A stretch of 64,000 bases of DNA from Lytechinus variegatus (lineage: Eukaryota > Echinodermata > Echinoidea > Temnopleuroida > Toxopneustidae), in contig NC_054740.1 of assembly GCF_018143015.1 (NCBI RefSeq), positions 13,316,640-13,380,639 on the forward strand. Direction: 5' to 3'. Below are positions 1 through 11,474 of this stretch, piece by piece (within the stretch, counting starts at the first letter, position 1; the number at the start of each line of letters is the position of its first letter). A program made the translations under genes and the position numbers. Below the pieces are notes generated by a model that was not told where the DNA came from, searched no databases, and saw nothing but the letters and a program-made list of their open reading frames with translations.

Positions 1-379
1 TCTCTAAATGTAACCATCAGTGTATAGACCAATTTCACGGCCGGTTTATGTATTTGGCCCTCTATCGGCGACGCCATTGCTGCGGTGTGCAAGTGCGCTG
101 CTCGCGATTGGCTCTGTGTACAAATTCAATGAAAGATTACAGATAAACTCTGATATTGTGTCATTAACTTCATCATAAATCAATAAAATGAAGCATGGAC
201 ACCTGGGTAGACGATGTAAGACAATGGCCATATCTGACCGATGAAGGTATGATGAATTATTGCACTTTGGCTACCTTTTCCCCTTAGTTTTGTCAGTAAA
301 AGTGAGTTGATGATGACCAAGAATCGCTGTTGGTTTTCATCAGGGAGCTCACTTCTTGTTGCTAGTATTGTGTTAGAGT

Positions 380-662
380 AGCGGGAGAGTGAACGAGACA
401 TAGAGTGAGAGGAAGAGGATAAGAGAGAGGATGAGAGAGGGGAGAAGGGGGGAGAGAGTATGTGTGAGAGGAGGGGGATAGTGAGAGGGAAATAGTGAGA
501 AAAGGGGGGGGGGTATAGTGAGAGAGAGAGAGAAGGGGGGGGGCTAGCGAGAGAGTGTGTGAGAGAGGGAGAGAGAGGGATAGTGTAATACAGAGAAGGG
601 GATAGTGAGAGGGAGAGAGGGATAGTGTGTGTGTGTGTGAGTGAGAGAGAGAGAGAGAGGGA
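380..662. repeat. GA-rich low-complexity tract
   Basis: Almost pure purine on the plus strand, made of (GA)n, G runs and short (TG)n. Open frames read through it are serine/leucine-rich artefacts. Positions 1-380 hold nothing I can identify. Confidence 0.9.
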
Positions 663-832
663 CTGATATTTCCACCTAAGCATGATCAAACAAATCCCCC
701 CTCCCTTCCCCCCCCCCCCCCACAAAAAAAACACCACCACCACATTTTATGCAGGCCAAAAAGTATCCAAAAGGAGGGGGCAAGGCAAGAGAATAAAACT
801 GAGAGGAAGGATAAAGGAGGAAGGGGAAGAGA

Positions 833-1030
833 GATCCACTGGCGACGCATTCCTTCATCACGGCCTGGAAACCTATGCAGGGAGTACGGCTTCACACACA
901 AACAGGCTTCATGAGTCCAAGGCGAGTGAATTTCACATTCACTTTGCTTCCAATCCTGAAGCTTTCTCCACTTGTTGTGGCAATTGAACACAGCACAGCT
1001 GCGACCTGAACTTCTCCGATTAATGCTCAT
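833..1030 (-). CDS. THAP-like zinc-finger exon (partial)
   Basis: The minus-strand frame starting at ATG 1030-1028 encodes a cysteine-rich block of about 66 residues. It has a C-x4-C pair at residues 12 and 17, more Cys and His around residues 32-45 (CEIH, then CLC), and a terminal LHRFP followed by RRQW. The C-x4-C start plus the H-x-FP element and a following Trp resemble THAP-type DNA-binding domains, in a variant with a long cysteine-containing insert before the FP. The C-terminal C-x2-H half of a THAP domain is not in this frame, so it should lie in a later exon at lower coordinates or be lost. No convincing splice donor follows; the frame runs on into the GA-rich tract. It may be a live 5' exon running off the window or a pseudogene remnant. 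The frame is also open upstream to 1231. Confidence 0.45.
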
Positions 1031-2257
1031 TGTGAATCTTACATGAAATCTGCTCAATTGGTTCAAAATAAAAAAAAATCGAACGAATGTACCAAATACC
1101 CTATTGACTTGTGTAGTATAAAAGTTGATTCGCCAACCGCAGCATGGCGACCAGTCTGCTGCCCTCTCACGTTGTGAAATTGGTCTATAGTCATGATAGT
1201 GTTGCCGCTGAAAGGTTGTGTAACCTACCATTTAATTGCCGTATGTCTGACCGGGGCCCCCCCTGCTACTTCCCCTGCCGTGACGGTGAATTAGACAGTG
1301 CTGATTCCACAATGCGTATATGACCCGAACGCAGCTATGTTAATTAGATTTGAATTAAAGAGAGGCGTTAAGGGATTAAGTGGTTTATTATGTATCTTAT
1401 CACCCATAGAGAAGGTTTAATTACACCATCATGTACATGATGGAAGTTGAAGATCCTCGCTGTGTGTATTAAAAATACCATGACTGTGTCAAGTAACGTA
1501 ATGACCCCCACCCCCGAAGAAAAAAAAACTGAGGGCGTCAGATATGGCGGATTGAGCAAATCTTTTGACTTGTTTTATCACAAAATCTATCAAAAATAGA
1601 TTCCAACATAATATTGAATAAATCATATAATATCTCACGCTTTTCCTTTCTCCTTCTCCTCAATTTTTTTTTCTTGGTCGTGAAACTTCTTTCATTTTTA
1701 TTATTGGTATGCCTCAAAGCCCCCTCCCCCAGCTTTCCGCCAGTGACCATGTCCAGTGGTGGAAAACACTCCATTTTGCCATATAGAGAAACTTAAATGA
1801 ATTTGATACACGGTATGAGGCGTAAATGGGGGTTGGGTGAAAATCCATGGAAGGGCACTAAATATTTTGATTCTGTGATGAATTACCTGGCTTTAGATTA
1901 TTGTGATGCCATGTGAAAAAAGCTCCCTCAGTTTGTTATGTATTAAACTGTATAGTCAATGAAATGTGTTTTTTTGCAGTTCATGAAGTATGAAATTTTC
2001 TTACTAAAACGTTTAAGTGATAATGAACCTGATAATAATTTTATATTTGATAAATGGATATTAAATTATTTCAAACCTCTGAAAAATTATAGTCAGGAAT
2101 GCACAAAAATGTAGTTAAGGGCCTTCAATTATAGATTAATCTCCAAATTCTGATTTCGTGCATAAATGATAATTTTCAATTCATAGAATGAAATACATGA
2201 TAAATCTTGGTGATGCAAGCCCGTAAATCATGTCATCTTCTACCATCATACAATATG
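1031..2257. other. No gene seen
   Basis: AT-rich sequence with short homopolymers. No coding frame with recognisable content and no clear repeat structure. Confidence 0.6.
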
Positions 2258-2422
2258 GAGTGTCGTGGCCCAGTGGATTAGTCTCCAGACTTTGAAACAG
2301 AGGGTCGTGGGTTCAAATCCCTGCCATGGCGTAATTTCCTTCAGCAAGAAATTCATCCACAGTCTTCGGAACTGAAGTGGCGACCCTGGGTAAATATACC
2401 TTTATTATTATTATTATTATTT
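2258..2422 (+). mobile_element. tRNA-derived SINE copy
   Basis: A tRNA-like head carries a box A-like tggcccagtgg and a box B-like gggttcaaatccc, followed by a short body ending in 'gcgaccctgggtaaatatacc' and an (ATT)n tail at about 2402-2422. This is the standard layout of tRNA SINEs with AT-rich microsatellite tails. The anticodon region does not fold as a functional tRNA. Confidence 0.7.
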
Positions 2423-2639
2423 CGCGTTAACTCAAGTAACGGGAGAGATCATTAAGGGGAGCCTGGGGTGGGACTGTAATTAAAGATATCTTTCAAAATA
2501 TATATTTCTGTTTGTAACTAATGCAGTGGTTACCATGGCAACGCTTGAACTAGTCTCAGTGCTTAACGTAGTTTACTTCATCTTCTTACAGTTATAGTGT
2601 CTATAAGTATATTTAACATTGAATATTGTATTACAGTAT

Positions 2640-2960
2640 GCCTGGGGCGGCGGAGCGAATTTGAAAGTGGGGGGGGGGGGGTGCACTGAGAAAAGGGGCA
2701 CTATCTTAAAACAAAGAAAAAAAAGACTAATCTACAGTGGTGTGATCGAAAAAAGGGGCTAGATATGTTGTATCATGTAAAGTTTATAAGAAGCTGCGAG
2801 CGAGCAAACATTTTGACATTTTTTATAACGGAAATCCAATGTTTGTGTACATTTTGAAATAATATTCAGAAAAATAATATCATATTTCCTCTTCTCTCCT
2901 TTGTCTTGTTTGTGGTTTTTTTTTTTTTTGGGGGGGGCAACAGTCCCCCATCTGTACGCA
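2640..2960 (+). repeat. Dispersed 'gcgagcgagc' repeat
   Basis: Contains 'agctgcgagcgagcaaa' followed by a stretch ending in T13 then G7. Closely related blocks occur at about 47,925-48,250 (minus) and 48,450-48,870 (plus), so this is an interspersed family. Confidence 0.55.
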
Positions 2961-3044
2961 ACTGCTTATCTACCCCACTCACATGATTCATGAAACTTAC
3001 GTCACGACAGTTTTTTCCTTTGTAAGTAGTAACATACAAAAAAA

Positions 3045-3515
3045 TAAGAATGTTGTTTTCTTGTTTTAAAGGGGCACTCCTTAACACATAAAACGGTTCC
3101 TTCTCAGATGAAAGGGCACAGAACATGTCCGTTAGCCGGGGGCACTTTTCTTGGGTAAAAAGGGCACTGATTCGAGAAAGGGCGCCTATAAGAAGGCAAG
3201 GGGGCACTTGCTCACACATAAAATGGGCACAGAACACGTTCGTTTAAGGATTTTTAAAAAATAAAAATTGGCACTGATACGAGAAAAGGCATGCACTTGC
3301 TAACACATAAGACGGGTCCTTCTCAGGAAAAAGGGGCACATAACACGTTCGAGAGGGGCAATTTGGGGGTAAAAATTAGCTCTTATATGAGAAAGGGCAC
3401 TTTGTATCACATAAGACGGGTCATTTTCATTGGAAAGTGGCACAGTACACGTTTCTTATCTAAAAGAGGACAATTTTTCGGTGCTTCAAAAAGCGGGGCA
3501 CTGTCCCCCCGTCCC
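3045..3515 (+). repeat. Degenerate tandem repeat, about four units
   Basis: The phrase 'cacataaaacgg/cacataagacggg' recurs at about 3085, 3211, 3304 and 3407, each with 'gggcac', 'gagaaagggcac' and '(ca)gaacacgttcg' nearby. Units are about 95-125 bp and divergent. Confidence 0.75.
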
Positions 3516-3689
3516 CCGCCCCTGCAGTATGCTATTTCATCTGGACTTGGTTGGATGTTATTTTCAGAAGAAATAAAATCAAAATCGTCAAACTTCATTC
3601 CTGGTATATGCCCCCGATAGAGGGCGTTTATGTAAATGAAACTTCGAAAAGATTGATCTCGCATATCTCAATTCAGAGAACTCGAACGG

Positions 3690-3998
3690 TTTTAATGATT
3701 TTCCCCCTCTGATAAACGACAAGCTAATCCCTACTTGAAGTAAATTGGAGGACAGGGTCGCGATCTCTTTTGGAAACATCAGTTCCCAAAGCGAACCTGA
3801 TGGTGGTGATTTTTTTTCGACCTGCTTGCTAAGAAAGCATAGCAACCATAGGACCGACGGCTTAAGGTCCTCTCCGAAGGACCTGATACTGAGGATTAAT
3901 GCCTTACCAAAGGGCATCACTAGCGCACCAGGTGGGAATCGAACCCGGGTCACCGGAATACGAATCTCCCGCTCTACCGACTGAGCTATCGCGCCTCA
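3690..3998 (-). mobile_element. tRNA-derived SINE copy
   Basis: Read on the minus strand, 3998 to about 3925 is a tRNA-like head with box A (tagctcagtcggtagag) and box B (gggttcgattccc). A body follows with an inverted repeat around 'aggtccttcggagaggacct'. The acceptor stem partly pairs, but the anticodon loop is eight bases, so I call a SINE rather than a tRNA gene. The 3' limit is uncertain. Confidence 0.65.
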
Positions 3999-4621
3999 GT
4001 GCCAATAATATCGCTTAATTTTGTTAAGAAATGGTGAAAATGAATAACAATAGTTCGAGGAAGCAAGGTTTTTGCGTGAATGTATAAATGTTGTTTAGAA
4101 CAACTTTTCAACAATGCAAAACATATGGAATATATAACTTTGTCTTTCAATAATTGATATCCCTGGTGTTGCTGCATGCCTAAGCTCTACACATGACTGT
4201 GATCTACATGTAGCTGTGCCACATATAAAATAAAAGTACCCTTGCAATAAACCTAGCATAGGGGAAATAATTATGTTCCAAGTGCAATCAAAAGAAAAAA
4301 AAGGTATTCCACTCAAAACCAGTAAAGGGACTCTTTTGAAATTCTTGGACATTACAATCAAAATAACCTTAATTCCAATGTTTTTCACCAACATAACGAC
4401 CGGACGGCTGATCTTTTCTCCCTGTCCGTTTCTCTCATTCTGTCAAAAATCAAAAAAATAATTATTTGCCAAAATTATGTGCGCTTAAGTTTTAAAATAC
4501 TGCATCATTTGAAAATACTGGAAAATGTTGGCACATCCGGTCTGACGGAGGCGAGATAGCGCTCTGGCGGCCGTCGTCCATTTAACACGGAAGCTTTAAA
4601 GTATATATGAGCGCATATTTA

Positions 4622-5065
4622 CAATAATGATGATAATAATAATAATGATAATAATGATATGGTCCATTTGATACAGCGCATCATACTTTGCCTATATTCT
4701 ACTGCGCTTGATAGTTGGTAGCATAATACCCCGGCTGTAGCTGAGCCGCCACACTGTTAATGATAATTTAAAAAACGCTTTTCATTATGTGAATCGCACA
4801 GTAGTTGTTCAATCATTTTAAACAAGTTTTTAAGATATTAAACAAACAGTTCAAATTCAAATATTTAATTATCAATCATTTAAGCATGGTTGTTTAAGAT
4901 TTTAAACACTTGTTCAAAATATTTAAACAACTAGTGTGCGATTCACAAAGTAAACAGCGTTGTTTAAATCATTTTAACAGTGGATAATTATACCATCGCT
5001 AAATCATCCAAGGAATAAATTCTACCGGGTATCCATTCACCTCACCTGGGTCGAGTGCAGCACAA
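4622..5065 (-). mobile_element. Degraded SINE split by a MITE
   Basis: The flanks of the foldback at 4752-4982 match the SINE at 49,733-50,110 in the same orientation: an (ATA)n tail at 4622-4655, then 'agcataataccccgg' on the left; 'accgggtatccattcacct' and 'cacctgggtcgag' on the right. The MITE therefore landed in an existing SINE. Confidence 0.6.
4752..4982. mobile_element. Foldback MITE with CACTG ends
   Basis: The first and last roughly 60 bases are inverted copies with mismatches (CACTGTTAA start, shared GTGAATCGCACA and TAGTTGTT blocks). The AT-rich loop has no open frame. CACTG ends suggest an EnSpm/CACTA-like origin, but no 3-bp target duplication is visible. Confidence 0.65.
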
Positions 5066-6336
5066 CCACAGTAATATTAATGTTGATAAGGGATTTGCTT
5101 TGAAAGGATGGTGATGCCCTTTTTTCAGGTTCAAGGTTGGCAATCAATTTTTGCAGGATCTCAGATGATCACTTTTATCATCGATGCGATGTTTTGTCAT
5201 TAGATTTTCTTTTGATTCATCTCCAGTTCGGCTAATTCATCCATTTATTTTTGCAGTCATAATGTTTGATGACGATTTATTGAAATTATTTAGTTGATTG
5301 ATTACACAAATTGATAACTATGCATTTATTTATTTGTTCATGCATTTGCTCATTTATTTTTATTCATTCATTTATTTTCTATAGTGGTGGGGGCTACAAA
5401 ACTATGTTTTCCAATATGGAAAAAATATTTATATTGAAAACAATTGCAATAAATGCATCATATTTCTGTCATATACTAGTATTTTGGGTTTTCCTCTACA
5501 ATACATCACTTTTATATTTTGTAACCGATCAATACTGGAAAACATAAGCATGATAAAAATAAATTCAATTCAAATACTTATCTATTATAAACTTCGAATA
5601 GTGGCAGTTAACACTAACAGAATTCATCTTATACTTAAAAAAATACATTATTGTACAGTAAAATCATTCAATAATGCAAATCGACATCTAATATCAATAG
5701 ACTATTATCTGTCATACAAACGATTGTCTATTTTCATATGGTTTTGTCTCTTCGACATGATATATCTAGCTCCATGCTTGATATCATATCCTTTAATGAG
5801 GCATGCATTTCGTTTGTTTAGATTGATGCCTAGAATAAACAAGAACGGATGTTAATACCGCGTAAGGTATTTAATTAACTCCCCCAAGTCCGTTCTATAC
5901 GTCATAAAGATGGGTAGCTTATTATCGAATATCAATACAGACCTTGGATGAGATGAAAAGAAAGAGGGGGTAATTAATTCAAGTCGGTCGAACTACAGAG
6001 GTATGATACATGTTTTAGACAAAGGAAGTGCGTTTTGCTCCGCCCCTCCATCTCTCTCTCTCCCCCCTCTCTCCTTCACCTTCTCACTCATTCATTCTCT
6101 TTCTCTCTCATCTTTATCCACTTTACCCTTTCTTTTTATCTCTTCTTCCCTTTCCTTTCCCCAAAATTTCCACCTTTCCCGTAATTAATCACTGTTTGCC
6201 ATCTCTCTCACGCTCTCGTTTCTCTCATGAAGTTCTACTGAATTTTGATCTAAATATCTCACGCATTTCTTCTCCCCAACTGTCCCTCTCTCCCACTCTC
6301 TCTTACTCCACTTTACATTATTTCCTCTCTCTTGTT
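5066..6336. other. No gene seen; CT-rich end
   Basis: AT-rich to about 6000, then a pyrimidine-rich stretch (6030-6330). Open frames there are low-complexity Ser/Leu/Pro. Confidence 0.6.
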
Positions 6337-6492
6337 CCCTGTAAAAAAAAATGAAGAGCTAATTTAGCACTTACAGTGCTTGTATAGTGACTGCACTACG
6401 AGTGCTGATTTTCTAGTTCAAAATCAGCTCTCGTCGTGCAGTCACTATACAAGCACTGTAAGTGCTAAATTAGCACTTCATTTTTTACAGTG
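6337..6492. mobile_element. Near-perfect hairpin MITE
   Basis: Two inverted arms of about 65-70 bp, sharing 'ctaatttagcacttacagtg' and 'cttgtatagtgactgcac', surround a short loop. Outer ends are CCCTGTAAAAA and TTTTTTACAGTG, so the family end is probably CACTGTAAAA. Noncoding. Confidence 0.8.
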
Positions 6493-7162
6493 TAGTAACG
6501 CAAAACTTTACGCATATCATCTCCTAATCCCTCTCTGTTTCTTTCTCTCTTCGTCTTTCTCCACATTCCCCCTTTCTCTACCCTTTCCCTTTTATTCCAT
6601 CAAACCCTCTCCATCACGCACACCGTTTCTCGTGTCTCATTCACGATAGCAATCCTGATCTTACGATCCTCCCCCAACCCATTCTCTATTTCTTTCTCCC
6701 ATCCTCCTTCATCCTCTCCCGGCTCTTCCTCTTGCTTGGATTCCATGATTAAAGTTCGATATCAATATCAATTGAGATGTTATGCAATTAGCTGCATCAT
6801 TACAAGATCTATTCTCCAACAGCGATGCGTGAGAATTCTACAAGCGGACAATATTACGCGCCTGATTGAACAAAGGAGTCTTGTTGTTAAACGCCGTTCT
6901 GTTCCCATTCCTCTTTCAACGCAAACTTTGTCTCATTCGTAATATACTATCATCTAATTGTTTCAACACAATGCATCTCGGTAAAGAAGGAACTGTTCCA
7001 TTACTAATGCAACTGATTATTTTCCTTGCAACGACATCCTTTATCATTTCTAACGTGGATCTATTGTCACCATTTTCAATAACCTCACATATACGAACTA
7101 ATTACTTCCTAATAGCTTTTCAGATTGATTTAAAACGGATATGTTGTGTCCATGTTGGAAAG

Positions 7163-7169
7163 TATAAAT
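7163..7169 (+). promoter_or_regulatory. Candidate TATA box
   Basis: TATAAAT lies 57 bases before the ATG of the candidate exon at 7220, a reasonable spacing for a core promoter with a short leader. The motif is common in AT-rich DNA, so the support is only positional. Confidence 0.3.
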
Positions 7170-7219
7170 CCACCCACTTGCCCTGGGATGCACCAGTCAC
7201 TGGCAACGATTGGAGGACG

Positions 7220-7395
7220 ATGTCACCGTCGAATAGTATAAACTATTACCCACCTTTGCGAGTGACAGCTGAATTCTCGAAGGAACGGTTCCGATCGAGG
7301 TCCGACCCCCAAAGTCTCACTCCTTGGGATACTCGATGTCTTTATAGGCACTTCGATGTCTTTGACAGGGCACGGAGAAAGGACTTTCAAACAAG
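7220..7395 (+). CDS. Candidate first coding exon, unknown small protein
   Basis: ATG at 7220 opens a frame of 58 codons plus two bases, ending exactly at a strong splice donor (ACAAG|GTAAGT, intron from 7396). The peptide is hydrophilic and evenly mixed: YYPPL near residue 9, two Arg/Ser/Lys-rich stretches, and Asp/Arg-rich DRARRKD near the end, unlike the surrounding low-complexity DNA. It has no signal peptide or membrane segment. The frame is open upstream to 6866, and an alternative acceptor (tagcttttcag, about 7120) could make this an internal exon instead. The next in-phase acceptor I find is at 9958. I recognise no family. Confidence 0.35.
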
Positions 7396-8040
7396 GTAAG
7401 TACAACCAACCAAGAAGAATGAAGTTTCTAGAATATTCTGGACGCCCTAAATCTTAGAAAATTTGATTGATTTCAAACAAATTCGATCAATAATAGTTTG
7501 ACAGTTGAATGGACAGTCGGTTGTTGTCAATCGTTTGGTCAAAAAATTGGCCCTTTCACATTTACTTAAGCAGTATTGTGATAGTTGATAAGATAGAAGG
7601 TTGATAGTGGTCCGGGTTACTTTTTACTTTATACAATGCACATGAAGTTGTCCACTTCTGGCTGAAGTCTCAACTGAGCTGCAGTGTGACGAAGTATAAC
7701 AAATCAATTTAGAGAGAAAGGGTACAAAATGAGTTCAGTCGAAGCCATTACCGTTTTCATCCATCATGTCCATCCTTTGAAATATGAGTAAGCCCCATTC
7801 GTACCTGAATTATGAGCTAAGACATATTAGGTGAGAGGAAAAATAAAAGAAATTGAAGCTTGGTTATTCTGTAACGGTTGAACGGGATGGAAAATAAATA
7901 GATTCAGAGAAGTTGTTTTAGCTTTACTTAATTATATAAGAAATTTTCCCTTTATGGCGATGCCACTCTCTATTGTCATGATAACATTACATTAAAAGTA
8001 ACCTGATTACTGATAATGATGTCCTCCCCAAACCATCTAA

Positions 8041-8513
8041 AGGTGGTTTCAGACCGCCTCGAAGTTCGCCAGTTCCAGGTATTCTCTGATCGGGAAATTT
8101 ACCCCGATCAGAAAATACCAGGTATTTTGGTAATGTGAAAGCAAACTACGCGTAATTTCCCCAAAGAAAATACCCGCTAATAGTGGGTACTTGGCGAAAT
8201 TACGAGAACTTTCGTGGGGATTTTTCCAAGGTCGCAGGTATTTTGGCGATGTGAAAGCAAATTACGGGAACTTTTATCCCAGCGTGTCGTTGGGCGCGGC
8301 GGCGTGGGTGGCTGCTGGGCTAGTGATTTTGAATCTCGCGCCTTGCCTGCTTATCAGACCATACTGCGCATGCTCGTAACTTCGGGAACTTATCCCGAAG
8401 GATGTGTTTCGGGGCGGTGTGAATGCAGGAATAATTAACGGGTATTTTTTAGCCTTAGAAACTTCTCGTAATTTAACGGGGATTCTTGTGATCGAGGCGG
8501 TTTGAAACCACCT
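8041..8513. mobile_element. MITE with TAA target duplication
   Basis: The ends are inverted copies (AGGTGGTTTCAGACCGCCTCGA and its complement, with one or two mismatches), flanked by TAA on both sides (8038-8040, 8514-8516). A TWA duplication is typical of PIF/Harbinger elements, so this is probably a non-autonomous relative. The interior holds repeated 'caggtattttgg(c/t)(a/g)atgtgaaagcaaa' modules and no transposase. Confidence 0.7.
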
Positions 8514-8516
8514 TAA

Positions 8517-9958
8517 ATAGGCGGTGTCAGCACACAATCCTTCTGTCTCCCTTTTTTTTGTTAGTGTTGTTACAATGTAAACTTACTCTCTAAATTTATT
8601 TGTTCTCCCTCTTTCCTCTTCCTTTCCCTTTCCTATAGTACTATTCTCTTTACCTATTTGAGTCCTATCCCTTACACTTTTCTGTTTTTATTTTTGGTGT
8701 CTATCCCTCTTTCTTTCTATACATCCTTTCTTTAGCTTTCTATCGGTTTTTGTAGGTTAGGCCTAAGTACATGGAAAATTTGAAATGATTACAGTTATTG
8801 TCTTGCTAAAATGTATTACACTAATTATTGTTCTTATGTTGAATCTACTTATATATATAAATCATTTTGTATCTCATATAGGATATTCATAACTTTATGT
8901 CAATCATAATTGACAGTATTTTTGCTTCTATATGTTCTCCATTTCACCCTCCTCTTTTTCACCACTTTCTGTTTTTCTCTCTACCTCACTCAATTTTCGC
9001 TTTCTATTTGGAGGACATAACTCCTCTCTCCCTATCTTTCTTTCCATTACTCTCATTTCTCTCTCTCTTTCTCTCTTCTTCATCTTCTCTCTCCCTCTTC
9101 CCCTTGGCTTATTTCTCTCTTTCTCAAATTTCTATTTATGAGATACATCTTTTAATTGGAGATAGGTTTTGACGAAGAATACCGTAATTAAGTTTTTATT
9201 CATTTGCTTTGTTATATCTGTATATTGTACTTCATGAATTTTTGTAAATTGACCCTTTCAGCTTGTGCTGCTGGTCAATTTTTATGTGCATATGTTACAA
9301 TTTATATCATGTGGAATTAATAATTTGAAATCAAGATAAACTGTTGTAAAATCTTTCTTCATTTTGCATATACCCAACTTGTGGAAATTAGTTTGCTTTC
9401 AAAGCAACATGTACTAGTATATTTTTTTATTCAAGTGAGCTCACAGAGTAAGAAATTATGTGTGCTTTATGTAGTATAAACGTATACCGTTATGGTTCGC
9501 TTGGTAACCCTAGGAAATCTAATCAATGATTGTCTTGATGTCTTTGAAAATTCAGGCGGATAAAAACGAAAATCTATATCAACAATTTCCAATCACTGTT
9601 TCTGTTGAATAAGAATTATTTTGACAAATTATTTTCCTCCCAAAACACTTTGTTTTACCGAAGAACGACGCAAAATACCAAGACAATCGTGATAGTTATC
9701 ATGATGCCAAGAATACATCTACTATGAAAATCCTGTAAAGCTGCAGCAGCTGGATATCAGACATGCTTATCGATTTTGCTGGAATATTAGTGTTACGAGA
9801 GACCGCATCGAGTGAAGTTCAAATGATGACTTTCATCTAATTACAATTTAGTTTTGTTCAATAAGTTGAGAGCTTGAAACATTCTTTAGACCACTGCAAT
9901 ATATTTAATACCCAATGTATATTACACAAGATCGACTTTCCATTCATTTGTTTTTTAG
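8517..9958. other. No gene seen; CT-rich patch
   Basis: AT-rich. Positions 8931-9130 are a pyrimidine tract whose open frames are low-complexity. This would be the intron of the candidate gene 7220-10016. Confidence 0.55.
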
Positions 9959-10016
9959 GAAGTCTAGCGGGGTTCTGTCTAAGAGTGATGCCAAAGAGAA
10001 GGAGATGCTTACGTGA
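9959..10016 (+). CDS. Candidate terminal exon of the same small gene
   Basis: A polypyrimidine-rich acceptor (tttgttttttag) precedes 9959. Joined to the exon ending at 7395, the split codon reads AGG (Arg), followed by 18 hydrophilic Lys/Ser/Glu-rich codons and TGA at 10014-10016. The result is a 77-residue protein. Phase agreement is the only link between the two exons. AATAAA-like signals occur near 10,674. Confidence 0.25.
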
Positions 10017-11177
10017 ATGGCAAAATATTTTCAATCACTGGTACGAACAAAAGTTTATATAAAAATATATTGTACTTTTGCACGATAGGCACACCTGCGA
10101 TATAAAATACCTTTAGATAATACTGGAATGAAAGAAGTGCAAGCAACACAGTTTTTAGGTATTATGGGATTTTAGCACGGGGAAATGCCTCTCAAACGAG
10201 ACTCAGCAACGCATTTCTACTTCAGAAAAAAAGTACTGAGGATAATATGCAATATGCCCTTTAAACCTCATTCGGATGAATAAGCAAGTTCGTAGTTCCT
10301 TTCTGCGCATGATCAAAAGATTCTACGCATGATCAGAGGAAGGTCATTTGTACTTAAGTGACATGGTGGTTTAAAATCTAATGAGATAAGCACCAACTTT
10401 GATATCTTGATTATTCATATATTCTTTTTAATTGTGTTTTTTATTTATCCTAAAAAAACAATGCGTTCACGAACGACTGGTACTTCACAGTTTGCCAAGT
10501 ACATTGTGCAACATGCTATGATATGCATTCAAAGTAGGAACGCAACAAATACCTTGATAAAGTGTTCATTGGTGTGCTATTCTAGTCACCTGGTCTATTC
10601 AATTTCTTCATCCTGCTGTGTAAGGCAAGCTTACGTAATATCTTGCTTTGAAATCTGCCTATCACAATGAAAGAAATAAAAGGTCATTTGACCAAAATTG
10701 CCCCTGAAGCAACTAAGAACTGGTCTACTGTGTCGTCAGAAAGGTATCCTTTAAGAGGACAAGTCCATCCCAACAATTTGAATAAAAGGAGAAAAATCAA
10801 ACAAGTATAACACTGAAAATTTCATCAAAATCGGATGTAAAATAAGAAAGTTATGACATTTTGAAGGTTGGCTTAATTTCACAAAACAGGATTATGTACA
10901 TCCTGGTCGGTATGCAAATGAGGAGACTGATGACGTCATCCACTCACTATTTTTTTGTATTTTATTATATGAAATATGATATTTCTAATTTTCTCCCCAT
11001 TGTAAAGTGAAACAAAGATAAATTTCTCTTGAACATGTGACATTAGCATCCTTTAATACTACATGGTTCAGTCAAGTTGATCATGATTGTCAAATCAGTA
11101 AAAAATGAAATGTTGTCTAATTCAAACAATAAAAAAAAAATTTCAGAAATAGTTTTTTTTTTTTTTTTAAAGGATGT

Positions 11178-11183
11178 TTTATT
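11178..11183 (-). terminator. LINE polyadenylation signal
   Basis: AATAAA on the minus strand, ten bases before the A16 tail that marks the LINE 3' end. Confidence 0.75.
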
Positions 11184-11474
11184 ATATTCTCTCAAATCAA
11201 CATACATACTTTGTACAAACTATTTGAAACATAATTATAAATTATACAATAAATCCATTACAATATAATTATACAACTTTTACATCAAACTTCAAAAATA
11301 CTAGAAATTAATATAGTAATGCGTTTCAGCAATTACAAAATGAAATATTAACAAAATATGACATGATCAGAGAGAAAAAAGGATAAAAGAAAAAAGGATT
11401 ATGATTTTTTTTCTTTTTTTCTCAGCCCTTGTCATTCCCCCCCCCCCCAACCCTCCCTTGAACACCCCCATCCC

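Noticed and set aside
180..743. Open frame of 187 codons on the minus strand
   Set aside because: Serine/leucine/proline low complexity produced by the GA-rich tract.
3925..3998. Possible tRNA gene on the minus strand
   Set aside because: Eight-base anticodon loop and imperfect acceptor stem, continuing into a SINE body.
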